Source: JAKAVN01 sp963734845 (GTDB taxonomy: Bacteria > Desulfobacterota > Binatia > Binatales > Binataceae). Taken from it: a stretch of 64,000 nucleotides of DNA. The stretch covers positions 248,001 to 312,000 of the forward strand of contig CAVTIS010000001.1 of the NCBI GenBank assembly GCA_963734845.1, in the 5' to 3' direction. Each line of letters opens with the position of its first letter. Positions within the stretch are counted from its first letter, which is position 1. The notes under the pieces were generated by a model that did not search any database, was not told where the DNA came from, and saw nothing but the letters and a program-made list of their open reading frames with translations. Position numbers and translations under genes: made by a program. Shown in pieces: positions 17,070 to 26,471 of the stretch.

Positions 17070-20000
17070 TTACTCGTTCAACTCATCGAGCAACGCTCTT
17101 GCGTCTTTGAGATCGGCGGTGTCGAAGCCCTCGGTGAACCAGCCGTAGATTTCGGCAAGCATCGCGCGCGCTTCGTCGCGGCGGCCCTGCTTCGCGAGCA
17201 GCTCCGCAAGGCTCGTCGTTGCGCGCAGCTCCCATGCTTTCGCCCCCATGCTGCGGGCCAGCGCGATGGCCTCGCGAAAGTCGGCTTCGGCCAGTTCTGT
17301 CTGCCCATGTTTGAGCCGCAGTTCGCCGCGTAGCCTGAGAGTCTCGGGGCGGTGTGCGAGTTCATCGGGATTCGCCTGGAGCGCTTGTTCGACCGTTGCA
17401 AGCGCGTCGACGATGGCGCCTTCGCGCTCCTGCGCCGCGGCCAGCCCCGCCGTGAAGTCGCTGATGCCCGCGCGCCCGCTTTCGAGCAAGCCAGTTATGC
17501 CCTGGCGAATCAGCGCGATACCCTCGGTCGCGCGGCCTAGCTGCGCTCGCGCCTGACCGAGAACACATCGGGACGCATGCGGCAGGATTGGAAATTGATG
17601 TTTCTCCGCTACCTCGAGCGCCCGCGCTGCCAGAGCCTCGGCTTGCTCGTATTCCCTCAGGTAGCTAACCCGGAGACGCGCTGCATATACCTCCGAGAGC
17701 GCCACGTCGAACGGGTTGTTTTCGTTCGCTGCTGCCATCATCTGAGCCATCGCGCTCGCGGGCAACATCGGCCCGGCCAAGCATCCACGCGTTCCCGCTT
17801 GCGCAACCAAAGGCAGCTACGGCGGCTCCGGGAAGCTGCCTGAAACCGGGATCGTCGAAGAAGGGCTGCCCGGCGGTGAAATGCTTCTCGGCGCCGGCGA
17901 GGTCGCCACGCGAAATGCGCGTCACAATCAGTTGGAGAAAGTGCAGGGATCCAGAGCATGGTGGGACTGCCTTCGCGAACGGCAAGCTCTAGCGCCTGGT
18001 CGGCAAGCGTACCGGCGGCGGGGAGGTCGCCCGAGAAGAAGGCGCTGAAACCTCTGCGAATTCATCAAATCGACGAGTTGCGTGAGGTTGCCGCTCTTCT
18101 CGGCCAGCGCTGCGGCGCGCTCGAGTAGCGTCGATCGTTTCAGGCGCAGCATAGCCCTCTCGTGACGTAAAGCATCGAACGGACTGATTGCCTAAGCTCC
18201 AGTTCGCGAATGTCACGCTCGGGCGATTCGGGCAACAGTTCGAGCAGCGCTAAAGCCTGCTGGTAACTCTCGAGCGCTTCCCTGAACGCGTTGCGCGCCT
18301 CGCGCGGCTTTGCCCGCCCTTGACCATTCGGCGATCGCCGGTTCGGTTTCGCCCGCTTCGGTCCAGTGGCGCGCGAGAACTTCGGGATGCGCCTCCTTGA
18401 GCGCGGGGAACTTTTCATCGATCGTGCGCGCTACCAGCCGATGCAGATCTTTGCGGCGGCTCTTGAGCAGCGCTTCGTAGGCCGCGTCCCGGATCAGCGC
18501 GTGCTTGAACGGTGTAGGTCGCTTCGGGCGCGATCCCGCGAACGTAGAGCAGTTCGGCATCGGCCAGCTTGCGCAGCGCTCGCTTGCAAGTCCTCTTCGG
18601 CGATCGGATGGACCGCGTGCAGCAATTCGTAGGAAAATTCGCTGCCGATCACGGCGCCGACCTGGACGACCTCCTTGGCCGGCCCCAGCCGATCCAGCCG
18701 CGCCATCAGCGAGTCATGCAAGCGTCACCGGGATCTCGCGCCCGGTGAGCTTCGCATCGCCACTTTCGAGCACCGCCCGCGTCAACTCCTCGACGAACAG
18801 CGGCACGCCGCCGGTGCGCTCGACTACCGTCGCGATGGTCTCGTCCGACAGCGCCTTGTGCGCCGCCACCTGCTGCCACCATCGTGCGCACGTTGCGCGC
18901 GCTCAGCCGGTTGAGCGTGATTTGCGTATGATGCGCCCGCAGCGGCCATTGGGCGCGAAACTCGGGGCGCGCCGTGTACAGCAGCAGCAGCCGCGCCGTC
19001 GCCCCCTGCTCGACCAGCAGTTGGATCAGCTCCAGCGTCGAAGGGTCGGCCCAATGCAAATCTTCGATCGCGATCACCGGCGGCTGCGCTGCGGGCGGCG
19101 CCCAGCACCCATTCGACCAGCGTCGCCAGCAGGCGGCGGCGCTGTTGCTCGGGCGAAAGCGGTGACGGCGGATACTTTGCCGGCAGCGGCAGATTCAACA
19201 GCGGAGCAATCAGCGGCATCGCTTCGGCGGGCTTGAGTCCTGCCAGTTCCAGCCGGGTCTCCAGTTGCGCGAGCTGCTCCTGCGCCGATTCGTCGCCGCG
19301 CCACGCCAGAAGCTTGCGCAGCATTTCGGTGACCGGATAGAAGGGCGTGTTCTGGAAAAATGCCCCGGCCGCCGCCTCGACCCAGGTGTGCGGCGTGCCC
19401 GCGATCTGTTCATGGAAGCGTTGCACCAGGCGCGACTTGCCGATCCCCGCCTCGCCGATGATCAGCGCCACCTGGCCTTCGCCATCGAGGGCACGCTCCC
19501 ATCGACTCATCAGCAGGCGCAGTTCGTCTTCGCGTCCGACGAATGGCGTCAGTCCTCGCGCTGCCGCCGCCGCTTCGAGAGCGTCCGCGCACTCCGCTGG
19601 GCCGGACTACGCGGTAAAGCTGGACCGGCCGTTCGATGCCCTTGAGCGCCTGCGCGCCGCAGATCTTCGACGACGAACAGTCCGGAGACCAGCCGATGCG
19701 CAGCCGTCGCTGATCAGCACCGTGCCGGGTGCCGCGGCCGCCTGCACCCGCGCGGCGATATTGGGCGTGTCGCCGAAGACGTCGGCGTCCTTGCCCGCGC
19801 CTGCGCCAACCACCACCGCGCCCGAATCGATGCCGACCCGCGCGGCGAGCTTGGGACGCGCGGGTTGTTCGTTGAGCTTCGCGATGGCGTCGAGGATCGC
19901 GAGGCCCGCGCGCGCGGCGCGCTCGGCGTCGTTGTCGTGCGCCTCGGGCCAGCCGAAGTAGGCCATCACGCCGTCGCCAAGGTACTTCGCGACGTGCCCG

Positions 20001-20356
20001 CCGAAGCGCTCGATCGCTTGCGCCGCCGCGCGATGGTATCCGCCGACGGTCTCGCGCCATTCTTCGGGATCGAGATGGCGGCGATCGCGGTCGAGCCGAC
20101 CAGATCGCAGAACAGCACCGTCAGATGGCGCCGCTCGCCTTCGACCGCGTGCCGGTCGACAATGATGTTATGTGCATGTTCGTCCGCTTCGGCTTTGGCC
20201 GGAACAATGCAGCCCCACACCGCAGTCACCACAGAAGCTGGCCTTGGGCGGATTCTCGGAGCCGCACTTTGGGCAGCGGGCACCGAACGCAACACCGCAG
20301 CGAATGCAGAACTTCTTACCCGCGGCATTCTCGAAGTCGCAGCCTGGGCAGCGCAT
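17070..20356 (-). pseudogene. Second cyclase - AAA ATPase - TPR regulator, heavily frameshifted
   Basis: Fragments in all three frames rebuild another large cyclase regulator. Zinc ribbons start at ATG 20356 (MRCPGCDFENAAGKKFCIRC, ARCPKCGSENPPKASFCGDC). The cyclase part follows (RRHLTVLFCDLVGSTAIAA; VMAYFGWPEAHDNDAERAAR; DVFGDTPNIAARVQAAAAPG), then ATPase pieces (LIIGEAGIGKSRLVQRFHEQ; IAIEDLHWADPSTLELIQLL), an SRxDxL-type helical region and a long intact TPR tail (17070-17810). At least eight frame changes separate the fragments, more than in any other gene here. The C-terminal 48 residues nearly match those of the 11636 pseudogene, so the two are paralogues. Confidence 0.85.
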
Positions 20357-20357
20357 C

Positions 20358-20373
20358 GCTCTACCAACTGAGC
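20358..20373 (-). other. tRNA D-arm-like sequence directly before a gene start
   Basis: The minus strand reads GCTCAGTTGGTAGAGC, an exact match to a very common tRNA D-arm, and stops one base before the ATG of the cyclase pseudogene. The expected T8-A9 before the D stem is missing, and no anticodon or T arm follows. It is either a scrap of a tRNA gene or a coincidence; it is not a working tRNA. Confidence 0.35.
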
Positions 20374-20547
20374 CGGATGACTAACTCGCTTCTTGTACCA
20401 CGCCCACCTCTCAAAGGGCATCAGGTCCAGAAGACCTGGCACGCGTGCGGTTCGGAGAGGCTCTCAACAAGCAGGGCGAGACGACGCCGGCGAGATCGCA
20501 CGCGCGGCGCGGATGCCGCCGCTGGTCTGGACGAAGTAGGAAACCCT

Positions 20548-21047
20548 TTAGTTTTTTTGGATCACGGGCGTGACGTAGTACGCGTGCGCGCCGCGGCCGT
20601 GCCAGGTGTTCCGCCGTCTGTGGGATAGCAAGCCGTGCCGCTCAAGCTCTCGGATAGCTTCCCGCGCTCGGTTCTCTGACAGATGCGTGACGCGGGCGAT
20701 GGTGGTGACCTTTGAGTGGGAGGATCCGATCGCAGAGTGACGCTCGCCAGGTACGAATACACGCGTTTGGCGCCGTCGCTCAGGCCATGAACCTCGTTGA
20801 TCGGCGATGCAGGTCCACTCGCTTCTGTAAGCCAGCGGATCCGCTCCTGCCGCAGCCTGACTGGATACCACAGCACACGACCCACGAGCGCGAGAGGTAA
20901 GACGAGAAGCCGGAAGGCCCGCACGACCTTGTGCGGTCTGCTCGCCAGCGCGGCGCCGCATTTCCGGCAGAAGTGCGCCTCGGCGCTTAGTGGCTCAGCG
21001 GCGCAGTGCGGGCATCTCATTGCCATAGATGGGATCGCATGTCGCAC
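20548..21047 (-). pseudogene. Zinc-ribbon plus winged-helix protein, one frameshift
   Basis: The first frame starts MAMRCPHCAAEPLSAEAHFC with a second CxxC (RKCGAALASR), a hydrophobic stretch (LLVLPLALVGRVLWYPV) and GLSDGAKRVYSYLASVTLRS. The next frame continues the winged helix: SHSKVTTIARVTHLSENRAR, EAIRELERHGLLSHRRR, AYYVTPVIQKN. The break is near 20715. Joined, it is about 150 residues: a zinc ribbon, a membrane-like segment and a DNA-binding domain. The function is unknown. It is convergent with nothing and follows the cyclase pseudogene. Confidence 0.6.
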
Positions 21048-21053
21048 GAAGCC

Positions 21054-21659
21054 TCACGTAGGTGAGTGCTCTGCTATCCGGAGGATGGTCTCAAACGCAT
21101 CTATCTGGGCGCGAGCGAATACAGAGGGCGCCAGAGTCCGAAAGACGACGGAAAAGCTCAGACTCAGGTTTGTCATATCCTTAAGCTGCTGCTGCGTCAG
21201 ATGCATCGGTTTAGCGACCATTTCATCCACCAACACCTTGTACCTGAAAGCTTCCATGTACACGGTGGCAGTCTGCTGTAGATGACTCGGGGAAAGGCGC
21301 TCAGCGATCAGCGGTAGTTGGCTGTCGAATTGTTCGCGGGTAAGAGCTATGCGGAACGGTGCGAGCAGATCCTGCTTCACAAGATGGCCAAAGGATAAAA
21401 GAGCTACCGCGTTGTTGACCGCTTCGATAGCGACTGCGCGCATGGCGGCCGTATGTCGTTGCTCTTCGACTTGGCGCTGTGCTTGCTCTCGCACCTTCAG
21501 CTCATTTTGATGTGCTGTCTCTCGCCGGTTCCATTCGGCGCGCTGTAAATCGGCTTGGCCCGAAAGAGTCCATCGAACTCCGAACAGCGCCAAGGCTCCG
21601 ACAATAATCGAACTGGGGAAGGCCACCGTCGCTTGAAAGAGCCAATCTGCTGCCGACAT
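21054..21659 (-). CDS. Membrane-anchored hypothetical protein
   Basis: A 201-residue protein with one N-terminal membrane helix (WLFQATVAFPSSIIVGALAL), then a long charged helix (REQAQRQVEEQRHTAAMRAV) and a helical C-terminal domain (LSPSHLQQTATVYMEAFRYK). The ATG at 21659 is preferred over 21689 because GGAGG lies 9 bases upstream. No family is recognised. The layout resembles membrane-tethered coiled-coil proteins of unknown role found in defence and accessory regions, but no enzymatic motif supports that. Confidence 0.6.
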   Translation of the reverse strand: MSAADWLFQATVAFPSSIIVGALALFGVRWTLSGQADLQRAEWNRRETAHQNELKVREQAQRQVEEQRHTAAMRAVAIEAVNNAVALLSFGHLVKQDLLAPFRIALTREQFDSQLPLIAERLSPSHLQQTATVYMEAFRYKVLVDEMVAKPMHLTQQQLKDMTNLSLSFSVVFRTLAPSVFARAQIDAFETILRIAEHSPT

Positions 21660-21751
21660 TTGATACTGCCTCCAGCCAGACGATAGCAAAGAAAGCCACG
21701 TGGCCGGGAGGATTACTGTGGCCAGTGGCTACCATGCGAGCGGTGCACGCT

Positions 21752-21964
21752 CTACTCGCCAAGCAGGGCTAGCGCCGCGCCTCTGATAGCGCCGGGCAGC
21801 GCGTCGAGCCGATTCACGCCGTAGAGCCGGCAGACGTTACGGAGGGCGCGCTCGCGGTCGCCGTCGGCCTTATCGATGGCGCGACGCAGACGCTTGAACT
21901 CGTCGGACTCGCCGAGCAAACGTCCCCGGTCGCCCTTCTGCTGGAATGTCTTGTTCGCTCCCAT
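21752..21964 (-). CDS. Small hypothetical protein (70 aa)
   Basis: From the ATG at 21964 it encodes 70 residues starting MGANKTFQQKGDRGRLLGES, followed by FKRLRRAIDKADGDRERALR and a hydrophobic tail AIRGAALALLGE. The composition is charged and mostly helical. The frame is open further upstream, but that part is Arg/Ser-rich out-of-frame sequence. No family is recognised. Confidence 0.4.
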   Translation of the reverse strand: MGANKTFQQKGDRGRLLGESDEFKRLRRAIDKADGDRERALRNVCRLYGVNRLDALPGAIRGAALALLGE

Positions 21965-22052
21965 CGAAGCAACCCAACGACGATGCGACAAAGTGGACCG
22001 CGCGGCTCGGGCACGAGGAAGCGGCGAGCCTTCGAGCGCAGCAGCCGGGTTG

Positions 22053-22427
22053 CTATTCGACGATGTCCTTCTTGAGACTCTGGACAAACGCGACGACCTC
22101 GCGCTGCTCGCTCTCAGGAACCTGGAACTTCGCCAATGTCGCGGCGGCATGACCGAGGAACACGTTCCAGTCGCTTTCGCTGATGCGCATACCTCGATGG
22201 CAGAGGAGCATATCCCTGCCGCGATAGTACACCGGTCCGCCGGCGTTCGCGCAGAGGAAGTCGATCAGCAGCTGTTTCTCGCGCATTACGCCGTCTTCCC
22301 CACGATTCGCCCAGAAGCGACCGAGCTGAGGGTCCGCCCGAAGGCGAGGCAGTAGATCATTCGCCACCGCCGTGATCGCGTCGTATCCACCAAGGCGCTT
22401 GTAAAGCGTCTTCTTGCTGTTGCTCAT
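22053..22427 (-). CDS. Truncated haemoglobin (group I/II-like)
   Basis: A 124-residue protein of normal family length. It has LYKRLGGYDAITAVANDLLP (helices A/B), FWANRGEDGVMREKQLLIDF (helices C/E), GGPVYYRGRDM, and LCHRGMRISESDWNVFLGH with proximal His77. Truncated globins bind oxygen or nitric oxide in the cytosol and often act in NO detoxification or oxygen sensing. It lies 315 bases from, and divergent to, a DUF4242-cyclase gene. The sequence is intact and ends VQSLKKDIVE. Confidence 0.9.
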   Translation of the reverse strand: MSNSKKTLYKRLGGYDAITAVANDLLPRLRADPQLGRFWANRGEDGVMREKQLLIDFLCANAGGPVYYRGRDMLLCHRGMRISESDWNVFLGHAAATLAKFQVPESEQREVVAFVQSLKKDIVE

Positions 22428-22741
22428 CGTGTGCTGCCCGCGTGCTAACGGCTCAGATTTCTTATTGTGCCAAGCCTTCTTACTCCTGTGTCAGAGCTAA
22501 GGCGAGTATTTACCTAAGCGGCATTGGGCCGTGCAGATGCTGCGGCCATGCTCGATATGGATCCCCAGCGAGAGTGTTTGCGGCAGCGCGTCGGGCTAGG
22601 CCGCCGAGCGAGCGAGAGGTCGCGCCGGGCGACGTTACTGGGTCACCGGGCTCACAGGCCGAGCTTCTGGCGACAATCGGCGCGTGGTAGGTTGCAAAAA
22701 CCCCCCGGCAGTGGGGCGACCAGTTTTTCCGGAGGGCTGAT
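22428..22741. other. Divergent intergenic region
   Basis: This is the spacer between the haemoglobin (minus) and DUF4242-cyclase (plus) genes. I see no gene. It contains one copy of a dispersed repeat (22603-22650), and just before the cyclase gene a GGAGG site. No clear promoter hexamers were found. Confidence 0.4.
22603..22650. repeat. Dispersed intergenic repeat, copy 1
   Basis: A stretch containing CCGAGCGAGCGAGAG, then GCGCCGGGCGACGTTACTGG and GTCACCGGG. A second copy at 24230-24275 shares most bases with one 2-base gap. Confidence 0.55.
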
Positions 22742-23575
22742 GTGCCAACGTATATGGACGTCCACAATCTCCAGGAAGCAACCGCGTTGCAGGTTGAGCA
22801 GCACCACGCCGCCGACCTCGCGGAGCAGGGGAAGCACGGCGTCAAATTTCTCAGGTATTGGTTCAACGAGAGCCAAGGCAAGGGCTTCTGCCTCGTCGAT
22901 GCGCCCAGTGCCGAGGCGGTGCAGTTAGTACACCGTGAAGCACACGGCCGACTTGCAGAAAAACTTATCGAGGTCCAGCCCGAGCTTGTAGACGCATTTC
23001 TCGGCGGAAGTGAAACGAGTCCGTCAGGAGCCGCGGTCCTCCCTGGTGGTGCGGGCAACGAGCGAGACCCTGCAATACGGACCGTTCTCTTCACCGATAT
23101 CGTCGGCTCGACGAATGAAGCCTTGGGGGACGATGCAGGCATGGCTCTGCTCGGCGTCCATGACGCGATTGTCCGGGACGCTCTGGCCGCGGCAGACGGT
23201 CGTGAGGTCAAACATACCGGAGACGGCATCATGGCGTCCTTCGTGTCGGCCGCGGCGGCAATTCGCTGCGCAACCCAGATTCAGCGCGCCTTGGCCATGC
23301 ATCAGCAGGAGCACACCGAGCATTCGCTCAGGGTTCGGATCGGCGCCGCGGCTGGGGAACCCGTCGAGCGTGAGCACGATCTCTTCGGGGCGACGGTGCA
23401 ATTGGCCGCACGGCTGTGTTCCCATGCGCAGCCCGAGCAAATTCTGGTCTCGAACGTCGTTGCCGAGCTGTGCCTCGGAAAGGGCTTGCCCTTCAAGGAC
23501 TTGGGGGATGTTTCTATAAAGGGTTTCAATCGCCCGATCCGGGTTCACACTGTCGAATGGTCCGGCGCAACGTAA
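22742..23575 (+). CDS. DUF4242 - class III nucleotide cyclase fusion
   Basis: A 277-residue fusion. Residues 1-85 match DUF4242 (MPTYMDVHNLQEATALQVEQ; GVKFLRYWFNESQGKGFCLV; EAVQLVHREAHG), a small ferredoxin-fold domain related to nickel-binding SCO4226. Residues 110-275 are a cyclase domain (IRTVLFTDIVGSTNEALGDD with Asp119; KHTGDGIMASF with Asp161; VQLAARLCSHAQPEQILVSN). There is no membrane helix. It starts with GTG 22742 after GGAGG at 7-base spacing. The pairing suggests cyclic-nucleotide output controlled by a metal or small ligand bound to DUF4242; this is inference. Confidence 0.88.
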   Translation: MPTYMDVHNLQEATALQVEQHHAADLAEQGKHGVKFLRYWFNESQGKGFCLVDAPSAEAVQLVHREAHGRLAEKLIEVQPELVDAFLGGSETSPSGAAVLPGGAGNERDPAIRTVLFTDIVGSTNEALGDDAGMALLGVHDAIVRDALAAADGREVKHTGDGIMASFVSAAAAIRCATQIQRALAMHQQEHTEHSLRVRIGAAAGEPVEREHDLFGATVQLAARLCSHAQPEQILVSNVVAELCLGKGLPFKDLGDVSIKGFNRPIRVHTVEWSGAT

Positions 23576-23635
23576 AGCCACTGGGCCACTGGGAGACCGA
23601 GAGCCGCGGCGTGTGGTCGCGGCACAACTGGGCAA

Positions 23636-23680
23636 CCGCGCCCCCGCGGCCGGACGGTAACGGAGTTGCTCGGCACCTCG
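23636..23680. repeat. Dispersed repeat with AACGGAGTTGCTCGG core
   Basis: The 15-base core AACGGAGTTGCTCGG (23659-23673) with flanking CCGCGCC and GCGGCC recurs at 25221-25264 (core 25243-25257). Both copies are intergenic. The stretch 23576-23816 holds no gene. Confidence 0.5.
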
Positions 23681-23816
23681 CTTGCGAAGCGAACTCAGGC
23701 CGCCGCGCTTGGACGTCCGTCGGAGTGGGCTAGGTCGCGCCGAGTGGCGTGACTACAGGGTTGCAGCGAGGCGTGGAGCGCAGTGGCAGGATTGCGGCGA
23801 GCTCAGTTGCTCCGCG

Positions 23817-24140
23817 TCATAGGTTAACGTCGAGATCACCGATCCGACTTATCTCCCAGCCGATGCAGTCTTTAAGAATCTCGAAGAGGCGAGGAATGAC
23901 GTTCTCCGCGTCGTCGCAGCAAAGCATCGCCGCCGAGCCGTTCCCGCGGTGCTCCATCGTTAGGGTCAGGTGGCGCGGCAACGTATTGTCCGCCTCATTC
24001 ATCTCGACACTGGTCAGCACGCCTTCCTCTGCCACAGGGAAGGCTTCTGCACGACCGTATGAGCCCGCCCATACCGGCGGCCAGTTAGAGAACCCCTCCC
24101 ACTCCATTTTTGGATGAGTCCTGAGTTGCATAACGCGCAT
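23817..24140 (-). CDS. Conserved-looking hypothetical protein
   Basis: A 107-residue protein starting at ATG 24140 with AGGAG three bases upstream. It contains WEGFSNWPPVWAG, then VLTSVEMNEADNTLPRHLTL, TMEHRGNGSAAMLCCDDAEN and IPRLFEILKDCIGWEISRIG. The acidic and aromatic pattern suggests a compact alpha/beta domain. I do not recognise the family with certainty. It is single-gene and flanked by repeats. Confidence 0.55.
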   Translation of the reverse strand: MRVMQLRTHPKMEWEGFSNWPPVWAGSYGRAEAFPVAEEGVLTSVEMNEADNTLPRHLTLTMEHRGNGSAAMLCCDDAENVIPRLFEILKDCIGWEISRIGDLDVNL

Positions 24141-24229
24141 CGTCTCCTAAGCCCGATTATCCGCGCCGCAAAGCTACGGGCAATGCCAGCCCTTGGGGGC
24201 GTCGCGGATACGCGACCAAGCGCGCATTG

Positions 24230-24275
24230 CCCGAGCGGGCGAGATTGCGCCCGGCGGCATTACTGGGTTACCGGG
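24230..24275. repeat. Dispersed intergenic repeat, copy 2
   Basis: This pairs with the copy at 22603-22650: CCGAGCGGGCGAGA, then GCGCCCGGCGGCATTACTGG and GTTACCGGG. Confidence 0.55.
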
Positions 24276-24291
24276 TGACGGGGTTGCTCTC

Positions 24292-25061
24292 TTACATTCC
24301 AATGTGAGTGATGGCGTTGCGCAATGGAGCGTCCGAGATTTGCAGCAGGCCAGAGAACGGACTGTCGAGTTCCAGGATCAGGAAGATCGCCCCTGAGACG
24401 GACAGTGCGCAAACGAACAGGGTAGCGATGACGGTTGCGTTGCGGGGCGCGAACAGTCCGAAACTCGCGAAGATAACAGCGAGCCAAAGACCATTACCAC
24501 CAAAAACGGCATCGGTATGGAGCTGCCAGCCTGCTCGACTAACAGCGAACGCGTGTGTCCTATCTCAAGGGCAGTCTGAAGTGCCTGGCTCTGGAGGGAG
24601 TGCTCGAAATCGTTACTCGGTGTGAGTTCTTGAATTTTGTCATAGAAGCTCGCAGCCTCGGTTCTTACCTGAGCGGAATCCAGCCTCTCGGATCGAGTGG
24701 CATCCTCCGACCAACTCTGATCGACTGATAGCACGGCGCGACGGAGCACGGCACGGGCTCCGTTGGCCTCCGCTCCATAGCGACCTAGAATGCGGTCGAG
24801 CTGGACGATGTCCGCGGCCATCTGCGTGACTTCGCTTTTCTGAGTGTCGTAGGAACTTTTCGCCGACGCGATAAGCAAGCCGAGCACAAGGGCAGTCATC
24901 GTCCCGATAAGCGCCATTCCTAGGTTCACGACATTCCGGGAATCGGGATCGAGGTGATGCTCAGGGAGCAAGTTCCTAAGTAACATGCCAAGTAGCGCAC
25001 CTCCAAAAACACACGCGAAGACGATACAGCTGGTTGCTATCGAACTCACGGCTTGCCTCAT
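24292..25061 (-). pseudogene. DUF4239 membrane protein, one frameshift
   Basis: The main frame carries two N-terminal membrane helices (CIVFACVFGGALLGMLLRNL; LGMALIGTMTALVLGLLIAS) and the helical DUF4239 middle (KSEVTQMAADIVQLDRILGR). It goes out of frame after FLVVMVFG near 24500. The frame one base away supplies the expected end: WLAVIFASFGLFAPRNATVI, ATLFVCALSVSGAIFLILEL and DSPFSGLLQISDAPLRNAIT, with a stop at 24292. A single missing T in the TTT run explains the break. DUF4239 proteins are bestrophin-like membrane proteins of unknown transport role. Confidence 0.8.
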
Positions 25062-25220
25062 CCCAACGTATACGGATGCACGCGGCGGCGCGCTTCAGCC
25101 CTTGTCTCGCTTTAGCCCTGAACCTTTCCAGACAAAGTATTCTCGCCCCGGTTCTCGTCAAATGGAAGTCGTGTCGATTCTGCCCGCTACTCGCGCGCGA
25201 GAGTCTCTCTTCCTGGTGCG

Positions 25221-25264
25221 CCGCGCCATCGCGGCCAGATGGAACGGAGTTGCTCGGTGGCTCG
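25221..25264. repeat. Second copy of the AACGGAGTTGCTCGG-core repeat
   Basis: This matches 23636-23680 with one 1-base gap and lies 50 bases outside the left end of the IS element. The surrounding spacer 25062-25313 contains no gene. Confidence 0.5.
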
Positions 25265-25341
25265 GACTCGGGCGCGTGTGCCGGAAGCGACGATCAGTTA
25301 TTGATCAAGCCTTGGTGGCCTGCCCCCCGATGCCCATCAGA

Positions 25342-26145
25342 TCATAAGTAGAGTCGGTCGTGGTTTTGGCCCTCCAGGGGCGGTTGTTCTTGCTGTCCTT
25401 TAAGCACTGCGAACTCGGTCGGCGTCAAGGCGCCAAGGCTCGAGTGCGGCCGGCAGTGGTTGTAATCGAACCGCCACGCTTCGATCGTCTCGCGGGCTTC
25501 GGCGAGCGTGAGGAAGACGTGCTCGTTGAGGCACTCGTCGCGCAGTTTGCTGTTGAACGATTCGACGAAAGCGTTTTGAACCGGCTTGCCGGGTTCGATG
25601 TAGTGCCACTCCAGTCGCCCGGTGGCCCAACGCAGCACGGCGCAACTGGTGAGCTCGGTCCCGTTGTCGCTAACCACCATCCGTGGCAGTGCGCGCTCAG
25701 CTGTTAGCCGGTCCAGTTCGCGCACCACGCGCACCCCGCCCAGTGAAGTGTCCACCACCGTGGCCAGACATTCGCGGCTGAAGTCGTCGACCACGCATAG
25801 GATGCGGAAGCGCCGCCCGTCGCTCAGTGCGTCGGCCACGAAGTCCAGTGACCACCGTTGGTTGATCGCGCCCGGTAGCGTCATCGGCGCCCTGGTTCCC
25901 AGCGCGCGCTTGCGTCCTCTGCGCCGGCGTACCATGAGCTTTTCCTCGCGGTACAACCGATAGAGCTTCTTGCGGTTCAGCACGTGACCTTCCCTCTCCA
26001 GCAGCCAGCCCAGGCGCCGATAGCCGAAGCGTCTGCGCTCCGCCGCCAGCTCGCGCAGCCGCTGCCGCAGCAGCGAGTCGTCCGGCCGCCGCGGCCGATA
26101 GTTCATGCTCGAGCGATTGAGTCCGACCAGCCTGCATGCGCGCAC
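25342..26145 (-). CDS. IS3-family transposase OrfB (DDE integrase domain)
   Basis: A 267-residue catalytic subunit. The HTH_21 segment (RRFGYRRLGWLLEREGHVLN) precedes the rve integrase core with the DDE residues in WSLDFVADAL, VVSDNGTELT and NAFVESFNSKLRDECLNEHV; the end has YNHCRPHSSLGALTPTEFA. The usable product is probably an OrfAB fusion: in the -1 frame from the AAAAAAC site the reading continues KRLKPAARKAAVARLVEQRG into this frame. It looks intact, so the element may still move. Confidence 0.93.
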   Translation of the reverse strand: MRACRLVGLNRSSMNYRPRRPDDSLLRQRLRELAAERRRFGYRRLGWLLEREGHVLNRKKLYRLYREEKLMVRRRRGRKRALGTRAPMTLPGAINQRWSLDFVADALSDGRRFRILCVVDDFSRECLATVVDTSLGGVRVVRELDRLTAERALPRMVVSDNGTELTSCAVLRWATGRLEWHYIEPGKPVQNAFVESFNSKLRDECLNEHVFLTLAEARETIEAWRFDYNHCRPHSSLGALTPTEFAVLKGQQEQPPLEGQNHDRLYL

Positions 26146-26204
26146 CTGGCTCAGCCCGCGCTGCTCGACCAGTCGGGCAACCGCCGCCTTCCGCGCCGCA
26201 GGCT

Positions 26205-26471
26205 TCAGACGTTTTTTCCGAGCAGGTCCTTCAGCGCCGCGTTGTCCAGCATCGACTCCGCTAGCAGCTTCTTCAGCCGCCGGTTCTCATCCTCCAGCGA
26301 CTTAAGGCGGCGCGCTTCCGATACGTCGAGCCCGCCGTACTTGGCTTTCCACTTGTAAAAGGTCGCGCTCGAGATCCCGTGGCGGCGGCAGACCTCTTCG
26401 GTCTTCGCCCCGGCCTCATGTTCGCGCAGCACCCCGATGATCTGCTCCTCGCTGAATCGGCTGCCTTTCAT
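26205..26471 (-). CDS. IS3-family transposase OrfA (HTH)
   Basis: An 88-residue protein starting MKGSRFSEEQIIGVLREHEA with the HTH_Tnp_1 helix-turn-helix (EEVCRRHGISSATFYKWKAK) and a leucine-zipper-like tail (LKSLEDENRRLKKLLAESML). It binds the inverted repeats and acts in OrfAB. GGAGACGGACA precedes the ATG. Its last codons contain the AAAAAAC slip site. Confidence 0.93.
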   Translation of the reverse strand: MKGSRFSEEQIIGVLREHEAGAKTEEVCRRHGISSATFYKWKAKYGGLDVSEARRLKSLEDENRRLKKLLAESMLDNAALKDLLGKNV

